DNA from: Verrucomicrobia bacterium UBA4286
Lineage (GTDB): Bacteria > Verrucomicrobiota > Kiritimatiellia > RFP12 > UBA1067
Assembly: GCA_002395905.1 (NCBI GenBank)
Contig: DGVK01000054.1
Location: forward strand, 1-5,743
Reading direction: 5' to 3'
DNA length: 5,743 bases
Under the pieces are notes generated by a model, which did no database searches, was not told where the DNA came from, and saw only the letters and a list, made by a program, of their open reading frames with translations. The translations under genes were made by a program, and so were the position numbers. This document shows, one piece after another, positions 1 to 5,361 of this stretch (positions within the stretch are counted from its first letter, which is position 1; each line of letters starts with the position of its first letter).

Positions 1-273
1 GAGCTCTTCTTCCGCAAGGGCTGGGCGAAGTCCGCCGGCTTTGCCGCGTTCTTCGCCGTTATGTCGACTGTCGCAATGGCCGGGATATGGGAGCTCGTCG
101 AGTGGTGGTACGCGGTTGTCGACGGAGGAGAGGCGGGGGCGGCGTTCCTCGGTTCGCAGGGCGACGTATGGGACGCGCAGAAGGACATCCTCTGCGACAC
201 CCTCGGCGCGATCTGCTCCTCGGGGCTCTTCCTCTGGCGCGTTCGGTCCGCTGGGAATCGCATTGGAGATTAG
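1..273 (+). CDS. C-terminal part of a YjdF/DUF2238-like inner membrane protein (5' end outside window)
   Basis: The reading frame is open from base 1 to the TAG at 271-273, giving 90 residues of a gene that begins outside the window. It shows a hydrophobic stretch (about residues 11-30, GFAAFFAVMSTVAMAGIW), then a WELVEWW motif (residues 30-36), then GSQGDVWDAQKDI (51-63) and a final hydrophobic helix (about 64-79). From memory, the order acidic/aromatic helix end, G-D-x-W-D-x-Q-x-D, last helix is the signature of the C-terminus of DUF2238 (E. coli YjdF), a family of multi-spanning inner membrane proteins of unknown function. The usual family motif has D-x-Q-W-D; here the W is replaced by K. 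The first ATG in this frame (base 61) lies inside the domain and is not the true start. The next short ORF begins 2 bases after the stop, suggesting one transcript. Family call fairly sure; function unknown. Confidence 0.8.
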   Translation, partial: ELFFRKGWAKSAGFAAFFAVMSTVAMAGIWELVEWWYAVVDGGEAGAAFLGSQGDVWDAQKDILCDTLGAICSSGLFLWRVRSAGNRIGD

Positions 274-275
274 AA

Positions 276-386
276 ATGCAGACAAGCGAGATTAAAATCC
301 CAGCGCGTATTCACGCGATACTGGCGAGAGAGGCGGGCAAGGCGGTCGTCTTTCGGCGAGGGTCGTCGAGCACATTGGCTGTGTAA
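276..386 (+). pseudogene. Short ORF resembling the N-terminus of a larger hypothetical protein family, truncated after 36 codons
   Basis: An ATG at 276 is preceded by GGAGAT (265-270) at good Shine-Dalgarno distance, and the ORF starts 2 bases after the preceding stop, as in a coupled operon. It reads to TAA at 384-386. Residues about 7-29 (KIPARIHAILAREAGKAVV, then FRRG) resemble what I remember as the N-terminal segment of a widespread uncharacterised family of roughly 200 or more residues, typically beginning ARIHxILAREAPxAVVxRRGPSK. After RRG the resemblance stops and the frame ends seven codons later, so this would be a decapitated remnant whose downstream part was lost. The break lies about 20 bases before the ATPase promoter region, consistent with a rearrangement junction. 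The alternative is a genuine 36-residue peptide or chance. The family recall needs a profile search. Confidence 0.5.
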
Positions 387-407
387 TCCTGCCAGAGGGT
401 TGAAATA

Positions 408-428
408 TTGGCAAGTCACACTTGCCAA
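408..428. promoter_or_regulatory. Perfect 8-bp inverted repeat, candidate operator overlapping the -35 box
   Basis: TTGGCAAG (408-415) and CTTGCCAA (421-428) are exact reverse complements separated by five bases (TCACA). The right arm contains the proposed -35 hexamer TTGCCA (422-427), so a dimeric protein bound here would compete with RNA polymerase. No T-run follows, so it is a poor intrinsic terminator for the upstream genes. The bases after the arm (CTTGCCAAATGTGG) resemble TTGCCAATGTGG, which opens both leader repeats at 1790 and 5482. Confidence 0.5.
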
Positions 429-451
429 ATGTGGGCGGGGTGTGGTATAAT
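422..451 (+). promoter_or_regulatory. Sigma-70-type promoter of the ATPase gene with extended -10
   Basis: TTGCCA (422-427) as -35 and the perfect TATAAT (446-451) as -10 are separated by 18 bp, with a TG dinucleotide one base before the -10 (443-444), i.e. an extended -10. Transcription would begin near 458, leaving a leader of about 26 nt. GGCGGG (434-439) and CCCGCC (453-458) form a second inverted repeat (13-bp spacer) that straddles the -10. This is the strongest promoter by consensus in the window. Confidence 0.75.
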
Positions 452-463
452 GCCCGCCAAACG

Positions 464-475
464 AAGGAGAAGGAG
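464..475 (+). promoter_or_regulatory. Doubled Shine-Dalgarno of the ATPase gene
   Basis: AAGGAG occurs twice back to back (464-469 and 470-475). The second copy ends 8 bases before the ATG at 484 and fixes that start rather than the in-frame ATG codons at 499 and 508. Confidence 0.8.
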
Positions 476-483
476 AAATTGCG

Positions 484-1779
484 ATGCGAGAAGAACTGAT
501 GTCTGTCATGCGCGAGTTCTACCACGACGGGATTCCCGATGGGGTCGTGTCGCGAGATGTGGAATATGCCGAGAAACTGCGGGCCGCGACGGTTGTCAAG
601 GGCATGCGCCGCACCGGCAAGACATTCCTGACCTACGGACGCATGAAGCGCCTTGTGGACGATGGGATCCCGCTGGGACGCATCGTGCATGTCAACTTCG
701 AGGACGAGCGGCTGTCTGGGATGACGATGGACGAGCTGCGTCTGATTGGGGAAGTCCATGCCGAGCTGTATCCTGAGTTCGCGGACGGAAAGACGTGGTA
801 TTTCCTTGATGAAATCCAGAACGTCAAGGGATGGGAATCCTACGCGCGGCGTCTTGTGGATTCTCCGAACGTCCAGCTGTGCCTTACCGGGTCGTCTTCA
901 AAACTGCTTTCGGAGGAGATTGCCACGCAGATGCGCGGCCGTTCGCTTCCAATTGAAGTATTCCCGCTTTCCTTTCCGGAGTATCTGCGTTTCAACGGGG
1001 TGTTCAAGAAGATTCCCCGTGCGGGATTCACGGCGCGGGAGAAGGGGGTGTTTCGCAGGGCAATGTCGGAATACATGGAACGCGGCGGTTTCCCCGACGT
1101 GCAGGATGTGTCCGACGGGATGCGCGCGTCAATACTCCAGGGGTACGTCGATGCCGTTCTCTACAGAGACATCATCGAGCGTCATGCCGTGCCGAGCGTT
1201 CGGGCGCTCAAGTATACGTTGGAGTATCTGTTCCACAACTATGCCCGCAAGGCATCTACAAGAAGTATCTCCGGGGTTCTGAAGAATCTTTCCCTGCCCG
1301 CGAACCGCGAGAGCATCGCCGACTATCTCGACTGGTTCAAGGACGCCTATCTTGTCTATCCCGTATCGGTTCGTTCTGATTCGCTTGCGGTGAAGCGCGT
1401 GAACCCTGACAAATATTATCTGGTTGACCCCGGGCTTATTCGCGCGATGTGCGTGAAGAACGACGCCGAACGGGGATGGATGCTGGAAAACGTGGTTTTC
1501 ATGGCGTTGCGCCGCAAGGCGGGGAAGATTTCCTATCTCGTCAATGGCGACGGAACCGAGGTCGATTTCCATGTTCACGACAAAGTGTCGCACAAGGAGA
1601 GCCTGGTCCAGGTTTCATACGCGATGTCCGATGCGGCGACATTTGACCGTGAGATGAATGCGCTGAAGCTCGCCCGCGACGAGACGGGAATACGCGACTG
1701 CACGATTGTGACGTGGGACGACGAAGGCGAGTCCGACGGCATTCGCATCGTGCCGGCATGGAAGTGGCTGCTTGCATGA
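484..1779 (+). CDS. AAA_14-type ATPase with C-terminal DUF4143 domain
   Basis: 431 residues, a usual length for this family. The N-terminal ATPase has Walker A GMRRTGKT (40-47), Walker B WYFLDEIQ (105-112, catalytic-type acidic pair D109-E110), a sensor-like LTGSSSK (134-140) and an R-G-R candidate arginine finger (151-153), followed by the typical VFPLSFPEYL (159-168). The C-terminal DUF4143 part shows ERGGFPDV (199-206), YVDAVLYRDIIERH (221-234), an ENVVF helix (335-339) and TEVDF (358-362) leading to a strand with LVQVS (374-378). That arrangement recalls a PD-(D/E)xK nuclease fold, but the final E-x-K is Q-x-S, as I recall for many members, so nuclease activity is doubtful. The protein is probably cytosolic. 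These ATPases are often present as many paralogues per genome and their role is not established. It has its own promoter and no close downstream partner: the next gene starts about 100 bases on, behind leader repeat R1. Confidence 0.95.
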   Translation: MREELMSVMREFYHDGIPDGVVSRDVEYAEKLRAATVVKGMRRTGKTFLTYGRMKRLVDDGIPLGRIVHVNFEDERLSGMTMDELRLIGEVHAELYPEFADGKTWYFLDEIQNVKGWESYARRLVDSPNVQLCLTGSSSKLLSEEIATQMRGRSLPIEVFPLSFPEYLRFNGVFKKIPRAGFTAREKGVFRRAMSEYMERGGFPDVQDVSDGMRASILQGYVDAVLYRDIIERHAVPSVRALKYTLEYLFHNYARKASTRSISGVLKNLSLPANRESIADYLDWFKDAYLVYPVSVRSDSLAVKRVNPDKYYLVDPGLIRAMCVKNDAERGWMLENVVFMALRRKAGKISYLVNGDGTEVDFHVHDKVSHKESLVQVSYAMSDAATFDREMNALKLARDETGIRDCTIVTWDDEGESDGIRIVPAWKWLLA

Positions 1780-1789
1780 ATCGCCGAGG

Positions 1790-1869
1790 AATGTTGCCAA
1801 TGTGGAAATGTTGCCAATGCCAATGACCAGTTCCAATGCGGTTGAACCGCAAAGAACGCAAAGAAAGGA
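1790..1869 (+). repeat. Leader repeat copy R1 (TTGCCAATG units plus 9-bp GCAAAG units plus Shine-Dalgarno)
   Basis: This stretch matches 5482-5565 over its whole length. It opens with AATGTTGCCAATGTGGAA, has a second TTGCCAATG (1811-1819) and further CCAATG units (1820-1825, 1833-1838), and continues into tandem 9-mers ACCGCAAAG (1846-1854) and AACGCAAAG (1855-1863). It ends in AAAGGA (1864-1869), which serves as Shine-Dalgarno for the ATG at 1877, 7 bases on. It fills almost the whole gap between the ATPase and the membrane protein gene. GCAAAGAACGCAAAG-type leaders are, from memory, dispersed in genomes of this general kind; their function is unknown to me. Confidence 0.8.
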
Positions 1870-1876
1870 AACTAAT

Positions 1877-2749
1877 ATGGATATGGATCAGATACGCAAG
1901 TTCCTGTCGAGGACAGGCTTGGGGATGTTTCTCGTATGGGGATGCGCTGCTGTTATGTTTCTCGCAGCCGTAGTCGTCTCGCCCTTTTTGGGCAAGGCGG
2001 ATGTGGTCGTGGGCGTTGCCGCGACGGTGGTTCTCGCGGAGGCGTCCATCTGGTATGCCGTGGTGCTTCTCGTGACTTTGGCGAAGCGGCAATGGAAGAA
2101 ATCGGCGATCATGTTCGTTTCGGGCGGCGTAGGCGCGTGTCTGCTCGCCGCGGGATTCGGCTTTGCAATGGGGCTCAACTTCTGGTCCGCGGCGGAAGAT
2201 TGGGAAAAGGGGAAAGAAAAGCCTCGCTTGGCGGACGTGCCGGGCGAGGACGGCAAAACGGCGTTTTCGGTCGAATACATCAACGCCCATCCGTTCCTCG
2301 CCGAGTACGACAAGACGATTGTATTCAAGTCCGGCAAGCGCATAGGCGTCTGCATGGATACGGGCGGCGCGGGACCGTTCGCGGTGTACAGGCTTCCGAC
2401 GGGGGAATACTATCTTGTGGACGGTCTCAAGCACAGTTTCATCCGCAACGATTATCGCGTCAACGTGATGAACGAGACGGTTGAAATGATGACTGGCAAT
2501 ACATTCTGGATTCATATTCCCGACGGCACGCTTGCGGTTGTCGAAAGAGGTGGAGATTCCATCGGCGTCAAGACGGCGGATGGAGAATACAAGAATGTTG
2601 AAAGCAAGTTGACACCGGTGGGCGATTCGCTTTCGCGCCGCAATTACATCGGGTTAGTCCATCCTAGCGGCGAATTCGAGGAGTCCGACGGACATTATGC
2701 CATATCATATGGCGTACCCGCCGCGAATTTTGGTATAATGTCGACATGA
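1877..2749 (+). CDS. Three-helix membrane protein with unknown extramembrane C-terminal domain
   Basis: I do not recognise a named family. The 290-residue product starts MDMDQIRKFL and has three hydrophobic helices (about residues 14-38, 43-69 and 77-100). A soluble domain of roughly 190 residues follows, rich in beta-strand-like segments, with a notable HPFLAEYDKTIVF (138-150) and MDTGGAGPFAVYRLPTGEYY (160-179). An ATG at 1772 in the same frame would add 35 residues, but those are just the translated leader repeat. The ATG at 1877 has AAAGGA at 1864-1869 and is preferred. The last codons overlap a promoter-like TGGTATAAT (2731-2739), and the TGA stop overlaps the next ATG (ATGA, 2746-2749), implying co-translation with the SOD ORF. 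Topology of the C-terminal domain (cytosolic or periplasmic) cannot be settled by eye; with three helices it lies on the side opposite the N-terminus. Confidence 0.8.
   Translation: MDMDQIRKFLSRTGLGMFLVWGCAAVMFLAAVVVSPFLGKADVVVGVAATVVLAEASIWYAVVLLVTLAKRQWKKSAIMFVSGGVGACLLAAGFGFAMGLNFWSAAEDWEKGKEKPRLADVPGEDGKTAFSVEYINAHPFLAEYDKTIVFKSGKRIGVCMDTGGAGPFAVYRLPTGEYYLVDGLKHSFIRNDYRVNVMNETVEMMTGNTFWIHIPDGTLAVVERGGDSIGVKTADGEYKNVESKLTPVGDSLSRRNYIGLVHPSGEFEESDGHYAISYGVPAANFGIMST
2731..2739 (+). promoter_or_regulatory. Extended -10 promoter element inside the end of the membrane protein gene
   Basis: TGGTATAAT is a perfect TATAAT with the TG extension, the same nonamer as in the ATPase promoter (443-451). 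No good -35 lies 16-18 bp upstream, which an extended -10 can tolerate. The expected start site, about 7 bases after the hexamer, is base 2746, the A of the upstream SOD start codon, so a transcript from here would be leaderless for that start and would have about a 99-nt leader for the start at 2845. Confidence 0.45.
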
Positions 2750-3447
2750 CAACGACAAATACAACCAGGCGGCTGTTTTGCGGAGGGGCGGCGTGCGCAG
2801 CCCTGTCTGCGTTCGGCGGCAACATACCGAAAGGAACAAAAACCATGAACGAGATTACGCTTTCACCTCTTCCGTATGCGGACAACGCCTTGGAGCCGAC
2901 GATTTCTGCCAAGACGATTTCATTCCACTACGGCAAGCATCATGCCGGCTACGTCAACACGCTTAAGGGGTTGATCGCCGGGACAAAGTACGAAGGTCTT
3001 TCTCTAGGCGAGATTGTCATCGCCTCTCGCAAGGCTGGCGATGCCGCCATATTCAACAATGCGGCGCAGGCGTGGAACCACGACTTCTACTGGAACTCGC
3101 TCGCATCGGAAGGAATGGGCGGCGAACCGTCGTCCGCACTCAAGGCGGCGATCGACGCGGCGTTCGGCTCCCTCGACGCATGTAAGGCCTCGCTTGCGGA
3201 CGCCGCCGTGAAGCGCTTCGGCAGCGGCTGGGCATGGCTCGTGACGAAGGACGGAAAGCTCTCCGTCGAATCGACTGCAAACGCCGACACGCCTTTCGGG
3301 ATCGCCGGCGTCAAGCCAATCCTTGTCGTCGACGTCTGGGAGCACGCATACTACCTCGACTGGCAGAACCAGCGCGCCGCGTACGCAAAAGCCGTCGTCG
3401 AAAAGCACCTCGACTGGACGTCCGCCTCGCGGCGATTCGCAATCTAG
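2746..3447 (+). CDS. sodB: Iron-type superoxide dismutase, with possible Tat signal peptide (alternative start 2845)
   Basis: The product converts superoxide to oxygen and hydrogen peroxide. Numbering from the ATG at 2746, metal ligands are H61 (in FHYGKHH), H112 (in NNAAQAWNH), D196 and H200 (in DVWEHAYYLD), with gateway Y69. Q108 in NNAAQ is the position used by iron enzymes (manganese types place the Gln elsewhere), and FGSGWAWLV (158-166) also fits the iron type. The family normally begins near M34 (NEITLSPLPYADNALEP), giving 200 residues, close to the 193 of E. coli SodB. The extra 33 residues carry TTRRLF (6-11) and a weakly hydrophobic stretch to G25, resembling a twin-arginine signal. 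The 2746 start overlaps the preceding stop (ATGA) but has no Shine-Dalgarno; the 2845 start has AAAGGA at a 9-base spacing. Enzyme identity is secure; localisation is open. Tandem TAG-TGA stops end the gene. Confidence 0.95.
   Translation: MTTTNTTRRLFCGGAACAALSAFGGNIPKGTKTMNEITLSPLPYADNALEPTISAKTISFHYGKHHAGYVNTLKGLIAGTKYEGLSLGEIVIASRKAGDAAIFNNAAQAWNHDFYWNSLASEGMGGEPSSALKAAIDAAFGSLDACKASLADAAVKRFGSGWAWLVTKDGKLSVESTANADTPFGIAGVKPILVVDVWEHAYYLDWQNQRAAYAKAVVEKHLDWTSASRRFAI
2830..2835 (+). promoter_or_regulatory. Internal Shine-Dalgarno for the cytosolic SOD start
   Basis: AAAGGA lies 9 bases before the in-frame ATG at 2845, exactly where the standard SOD domain begins. It is the only good Shine-Dalgarno near either candidate start and is embedded in codons of the would-be signal peptide linker. 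Confidence 0.6.
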
Positions 3448-3507
3448 TGAGATTTAGACAGGGTCTGCTCCCGAAGATTTCCGGCGGCAAATGAAAGAAT
3501 AACAATT

Positions 3508-4020
3508 ATGACAAATAAGCAGGTAGGCGTTGTTACGGTGATTGCGGTTGTCGGCGCGTTTGGCGTTTGCTGCTTCAAAGTCGGGCTGCTGTCAGGAGAG
3601 GCCCACAAGGTCATAGAGAAACAACTGGCGTTCAAGGCAGGATTTGAAGCGGGAAAGTCGTGCAAGATTGGTGCACTTGGAGTTCCGCTGGGAACAAAGT
3701 GCGAAGTCTTCGGTTGGATGGACAGACCTTCACCTCCGCTGAAAAAGCGTGATGATGCCGACAATGTCTTTTATCTGAAGGTTAGAAGCGTCAACGGGCA
3801 GGAATGTATGGCTACATTAAGAGTGCTGCTCAACAAGGATGAGGCGACAATATTTTGCGAACGACATGAGTTTGTCGGATATGAAACAATAAAGGCCGAG
3901 GGTGTCCCTGCCTGGCTTAATGAAGGAGAAGTCTCGGCAACGGACTATTTCGTCGAGCACTATTTCGTTATCACTGGCGCGCCGCGCAACGGTACAATGA
4001 CCGAAAGGAGCAACCCATGA
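3508..4020 (+). CDS. Small membrane-anchored protein of unknown function
   Basis: I do not recognise the family. The 170-residue product has one N-terminal hydrophobic segment (about residues 6-22, VGVVTVIAVVGAFGVCC), best read as an uncleaved anchor or signal peptide, putting residues 23-170 outside the cytoplasm. The exported part has strand-rich segments: GVPLGTKCEVFGWM (58-71), NVFYLKVRSV (86-95), CMATLRVLL (100-108), FVGYETIKAEGVPAWL (122-137) and HYFVITGAP (151-159), suggesting a small beta-barrel fold. It has five cysteines after the anchor region begins (C21, C22, C52, C65, C100) plus C117. The ribosome binding site is weak (GAAAGAA at 3493-3499). Its TGA overlaps the next ATG (ATGA, 4017-4020), so it is probably translated with the DUF1287 protein and may work with it. 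Base composition looks a little more AT-rich than the SOD gene. Gene reality fairly sure, function unknown. Confidence 0.75.
   Translation: MTNKQVGVVTVIAVVGAFGVCCFKVGLLSGEAHKVIEKQLAFKAGFEAGKSCKIGALGVPLGTKCEVFGWMDRPSPPLKKRDDADNVFYLKVRSVNGQECMATLRVLLNKDEATIFCERHEFVGYETIKAEGVPAWLNEGEVSATDYFVEHYFVITGAPRNGTMTERSNP
4003..4010 (+). promoter_or_regulatory. Shine-Dalgarno of the DUF1287 gene inside the preceding gene
   Basis: GAAAGGAG lies 6 bases before the ATG at 4017, within the last codons of the upstream gene. Together with the ATGA overlap it fixes this start and allows the second gene to be translated at its own rate. Confidence 0.75.
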
Positions 4021-5360
4021 AACCCTTTGCACGAATAATCCTCGTCTTAACCCTCGTGCTCGCGGCGACTGCCGAAGCGAAACTTGCGCCGCCGAAGATG
4101 GAGGACTACACGCACGTGTGTAAGAAATGCGGAGGCACGACGCATTACCCGAAGTCCTACACGGAGCCGCGTTCAACGGTCGAGAGACTTCGCGACGGAT
4201 GCGCCAAACTGCGCTCGCTCGGGCTCGACATAACGCTTGATGAATCCGTGCTGTGCCGACACTGCATACCAGCGGATAAGTTGAAGATTCCGCGATTCGC
4301 GACAGTTGTTTGCAGGCCCGAGAAGTCGAACTTTCTTCCTGGCGACAAAGTTGAATTCCTGTATTTCACGAGCCTTGAGAGGAAATGGTGGCGTGTCGTG
4401 CCCAAGGGGAACAAGGTGTGGATCAGCCGCAAATACATTGACGACGAAGGAAACATCCTCGGGAACAATGTTCGCATCAGGCTACGACCAAATACCGAGG
4501 GCGGTTGGAACGGCCTTGCCTGCAAAGGTGATAAGATGAAAATTCTGGAGACGCGGCAAGATTGGGTCGCCGTAGAGTGGCATAATCCGTGGCCAGACAT
4601 AGCCCCACCATCGTGCTTTGGGGAAATTGAATATGGCGAGGGCGAGGATGCGTCGCTGTCGCGCATTGTTGATCGCCTTGAGTGGATTATCAAGGGAAGG
4701 CGGTCGCGGGCGAATCAGAACGACATGGACCTGCTGCTGGCCTACATGCGAGGTCAAAAGGAGGTCCAGGTCGGCTGCCTCATGTGTCCGATAGAAGAGT
4801 ACAGACCGCGCATCAACGAACTGATTTCCGCTGCCGACGAGACCGATGTCGTGGCTGCGGCGCGGAGTCAGATTGGCGTAACAGTGGGATATGATCCGGC
4901 TTACAGAAAGATTGGCTATCCAGGCGGAGATGTGCCGAGGTCGAGCGGCGTTTGTACGGACGTCATAATCAGGGCGTTGCGCGATGCGCGCAAGATCGAC
5001 TTGCAGAAACTTGTGCATGAAGACATGAAGTCCGATTTTGCGAACTATCCGCAAATGTGGGGGCTTAAGGCTCCTGATGCCAACATCGACCACAGGCGTG
5101 TCCCGAATCTGCAATGCTATTTCAAGCGAAAAGGGTATGCGCTGCCTGTGTCCAAGAATGCGGCGGACTACAAGCCCGGCGACATCGTGACGGTCATGGT
5201 CGGCGGGAAGCTTCCGCACATAATGATCGTCAGCGACAAGAAGACGCCGGACGGAACTCCGCTTGTCATACATAACATCGGCTCTGGCGCGAAAGAGGAG
5301 AACTGCCTTTTCACGTATCCCTTGACCGGTCATTATCGGATAAAGGAAATTTCTAAATGA
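4017..5360 (+). CDS. Secreted multidomain protein: Cys4 zinc-ribbon-like, SH3b-like region, C-terminal DUF1287 peptidase-like domain
   Basis: 447 residues with a clear Sec signal peptide (hydrophobic 7-18, likely cleavage after A-E-A at 19-21). Next comes a possible zinc ribbon with C35-x2-C38 and C80-x2-C83. Residues about 95-200 look like one or two bacterial SH3 domains (LPGDKVEFLYF at 107-117, WWRVV at 124-128, KVWISRKYI at 133-141; then VRIRLRPNT at 152-160 and KILETRQDWVAVEW at 175-188). A linker with C254-x2-C257 precedes DUF1287 (about 275-443): SQIGVTVGYDPAY (284-296), YPGGDVP (301-307), GVCTDV (311-316), NIDHRRVPNLQ (356-366), KPGDIVT (386-392), LPHIMIVSD (399-407), VIHNIG (417-422). 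DUF1287 (E. coli YijF, about 205 residues) is by family knowledge an NlpC/P60-like fold; C313 and H401 are the probable catalytic pair, suggesting a periplasmic peptidoglycan or peptide hydrolase. The N-terminal half is extra relative to YijF. Activity is inferred. Confidence 0.9.
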   Translation: MKPFARIILVLTLVLAATAEAKLAPPKMEDYTHVCKKCGGTTHYPKSYTEPRSTVERLRDGCAKLRSLGLDITLDESVLCRHCIPADKLKIPRFATVVCRPEKSNFLPGDKVEFLYFTSLERKWWRVVPKGNKVWISRKYIDDEGNILGNNVRIRLRPNTEGGWNGLACKGDKMKILETRQDWVAVEWHNPWPDIAPPSCFGEIEYGEGEDASLSRIVDRLEWIIKGRRSRANQNDMDLLLAYMRGQKEVQVGCLMCPIEEYRPRINELISAADETDVVAAARSQIGVTVGYDPAYRKIGYPGGDVPRSSGVCTDVIIRALRDARKIDLQKLVHEDMKSDFANYPQMWGLKAPDANIDHRRVPNLQCYFKRKGYALPVSKNAADYKPGDIVTVMVGGKLPHIMIVSDKKTPDGTPLVIHNIGSGAKEENCLFTYPLTGHYRIKEISK

Positions 5361-5361
5361 A

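Noticed and set aside
41..295. + strand ORF of 84 codons in a second frame
   Set aside because: Arg/Ser-rich shadow of the YjdF-like gene.
408..428. Hairpin as intrinsic terminator of the upstream genes
   Set aside because: No T-run follows the right arm and it overlaps the -35 box of a strong promoter, so an operator role fits better.
1790..1869. CRISPR-like or iteron array
   Set aside because: The TTGCCAATG and GCAAAG units are short and irregular, with no spacers, no cas or replication gene nearby, and occur as gene leaders.
1772..1876. N-terminal extension of the membrane protein to the ATG at 1772
   Set aside because: The 35 added residues are the translated leader repeat; the ATG at 1877 has a proper Shine-Dalgarno at the repeat end.
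1541..2515. Long minus-strand ORF of 324 codons
   Set aside because: It runs antisense across the ATPase end, repeat R1 and the membrane protein gene. Its composition (many His, Arg, Ser) is typical of the shadow of GC-rich coding DNA, and no motif is recognisable.
4482..5333. Minus-strand ORF of 283 codons
   Set aside because: Fully antisense to the DUF1287 protein, whose domain motifs are clear on the + strand.
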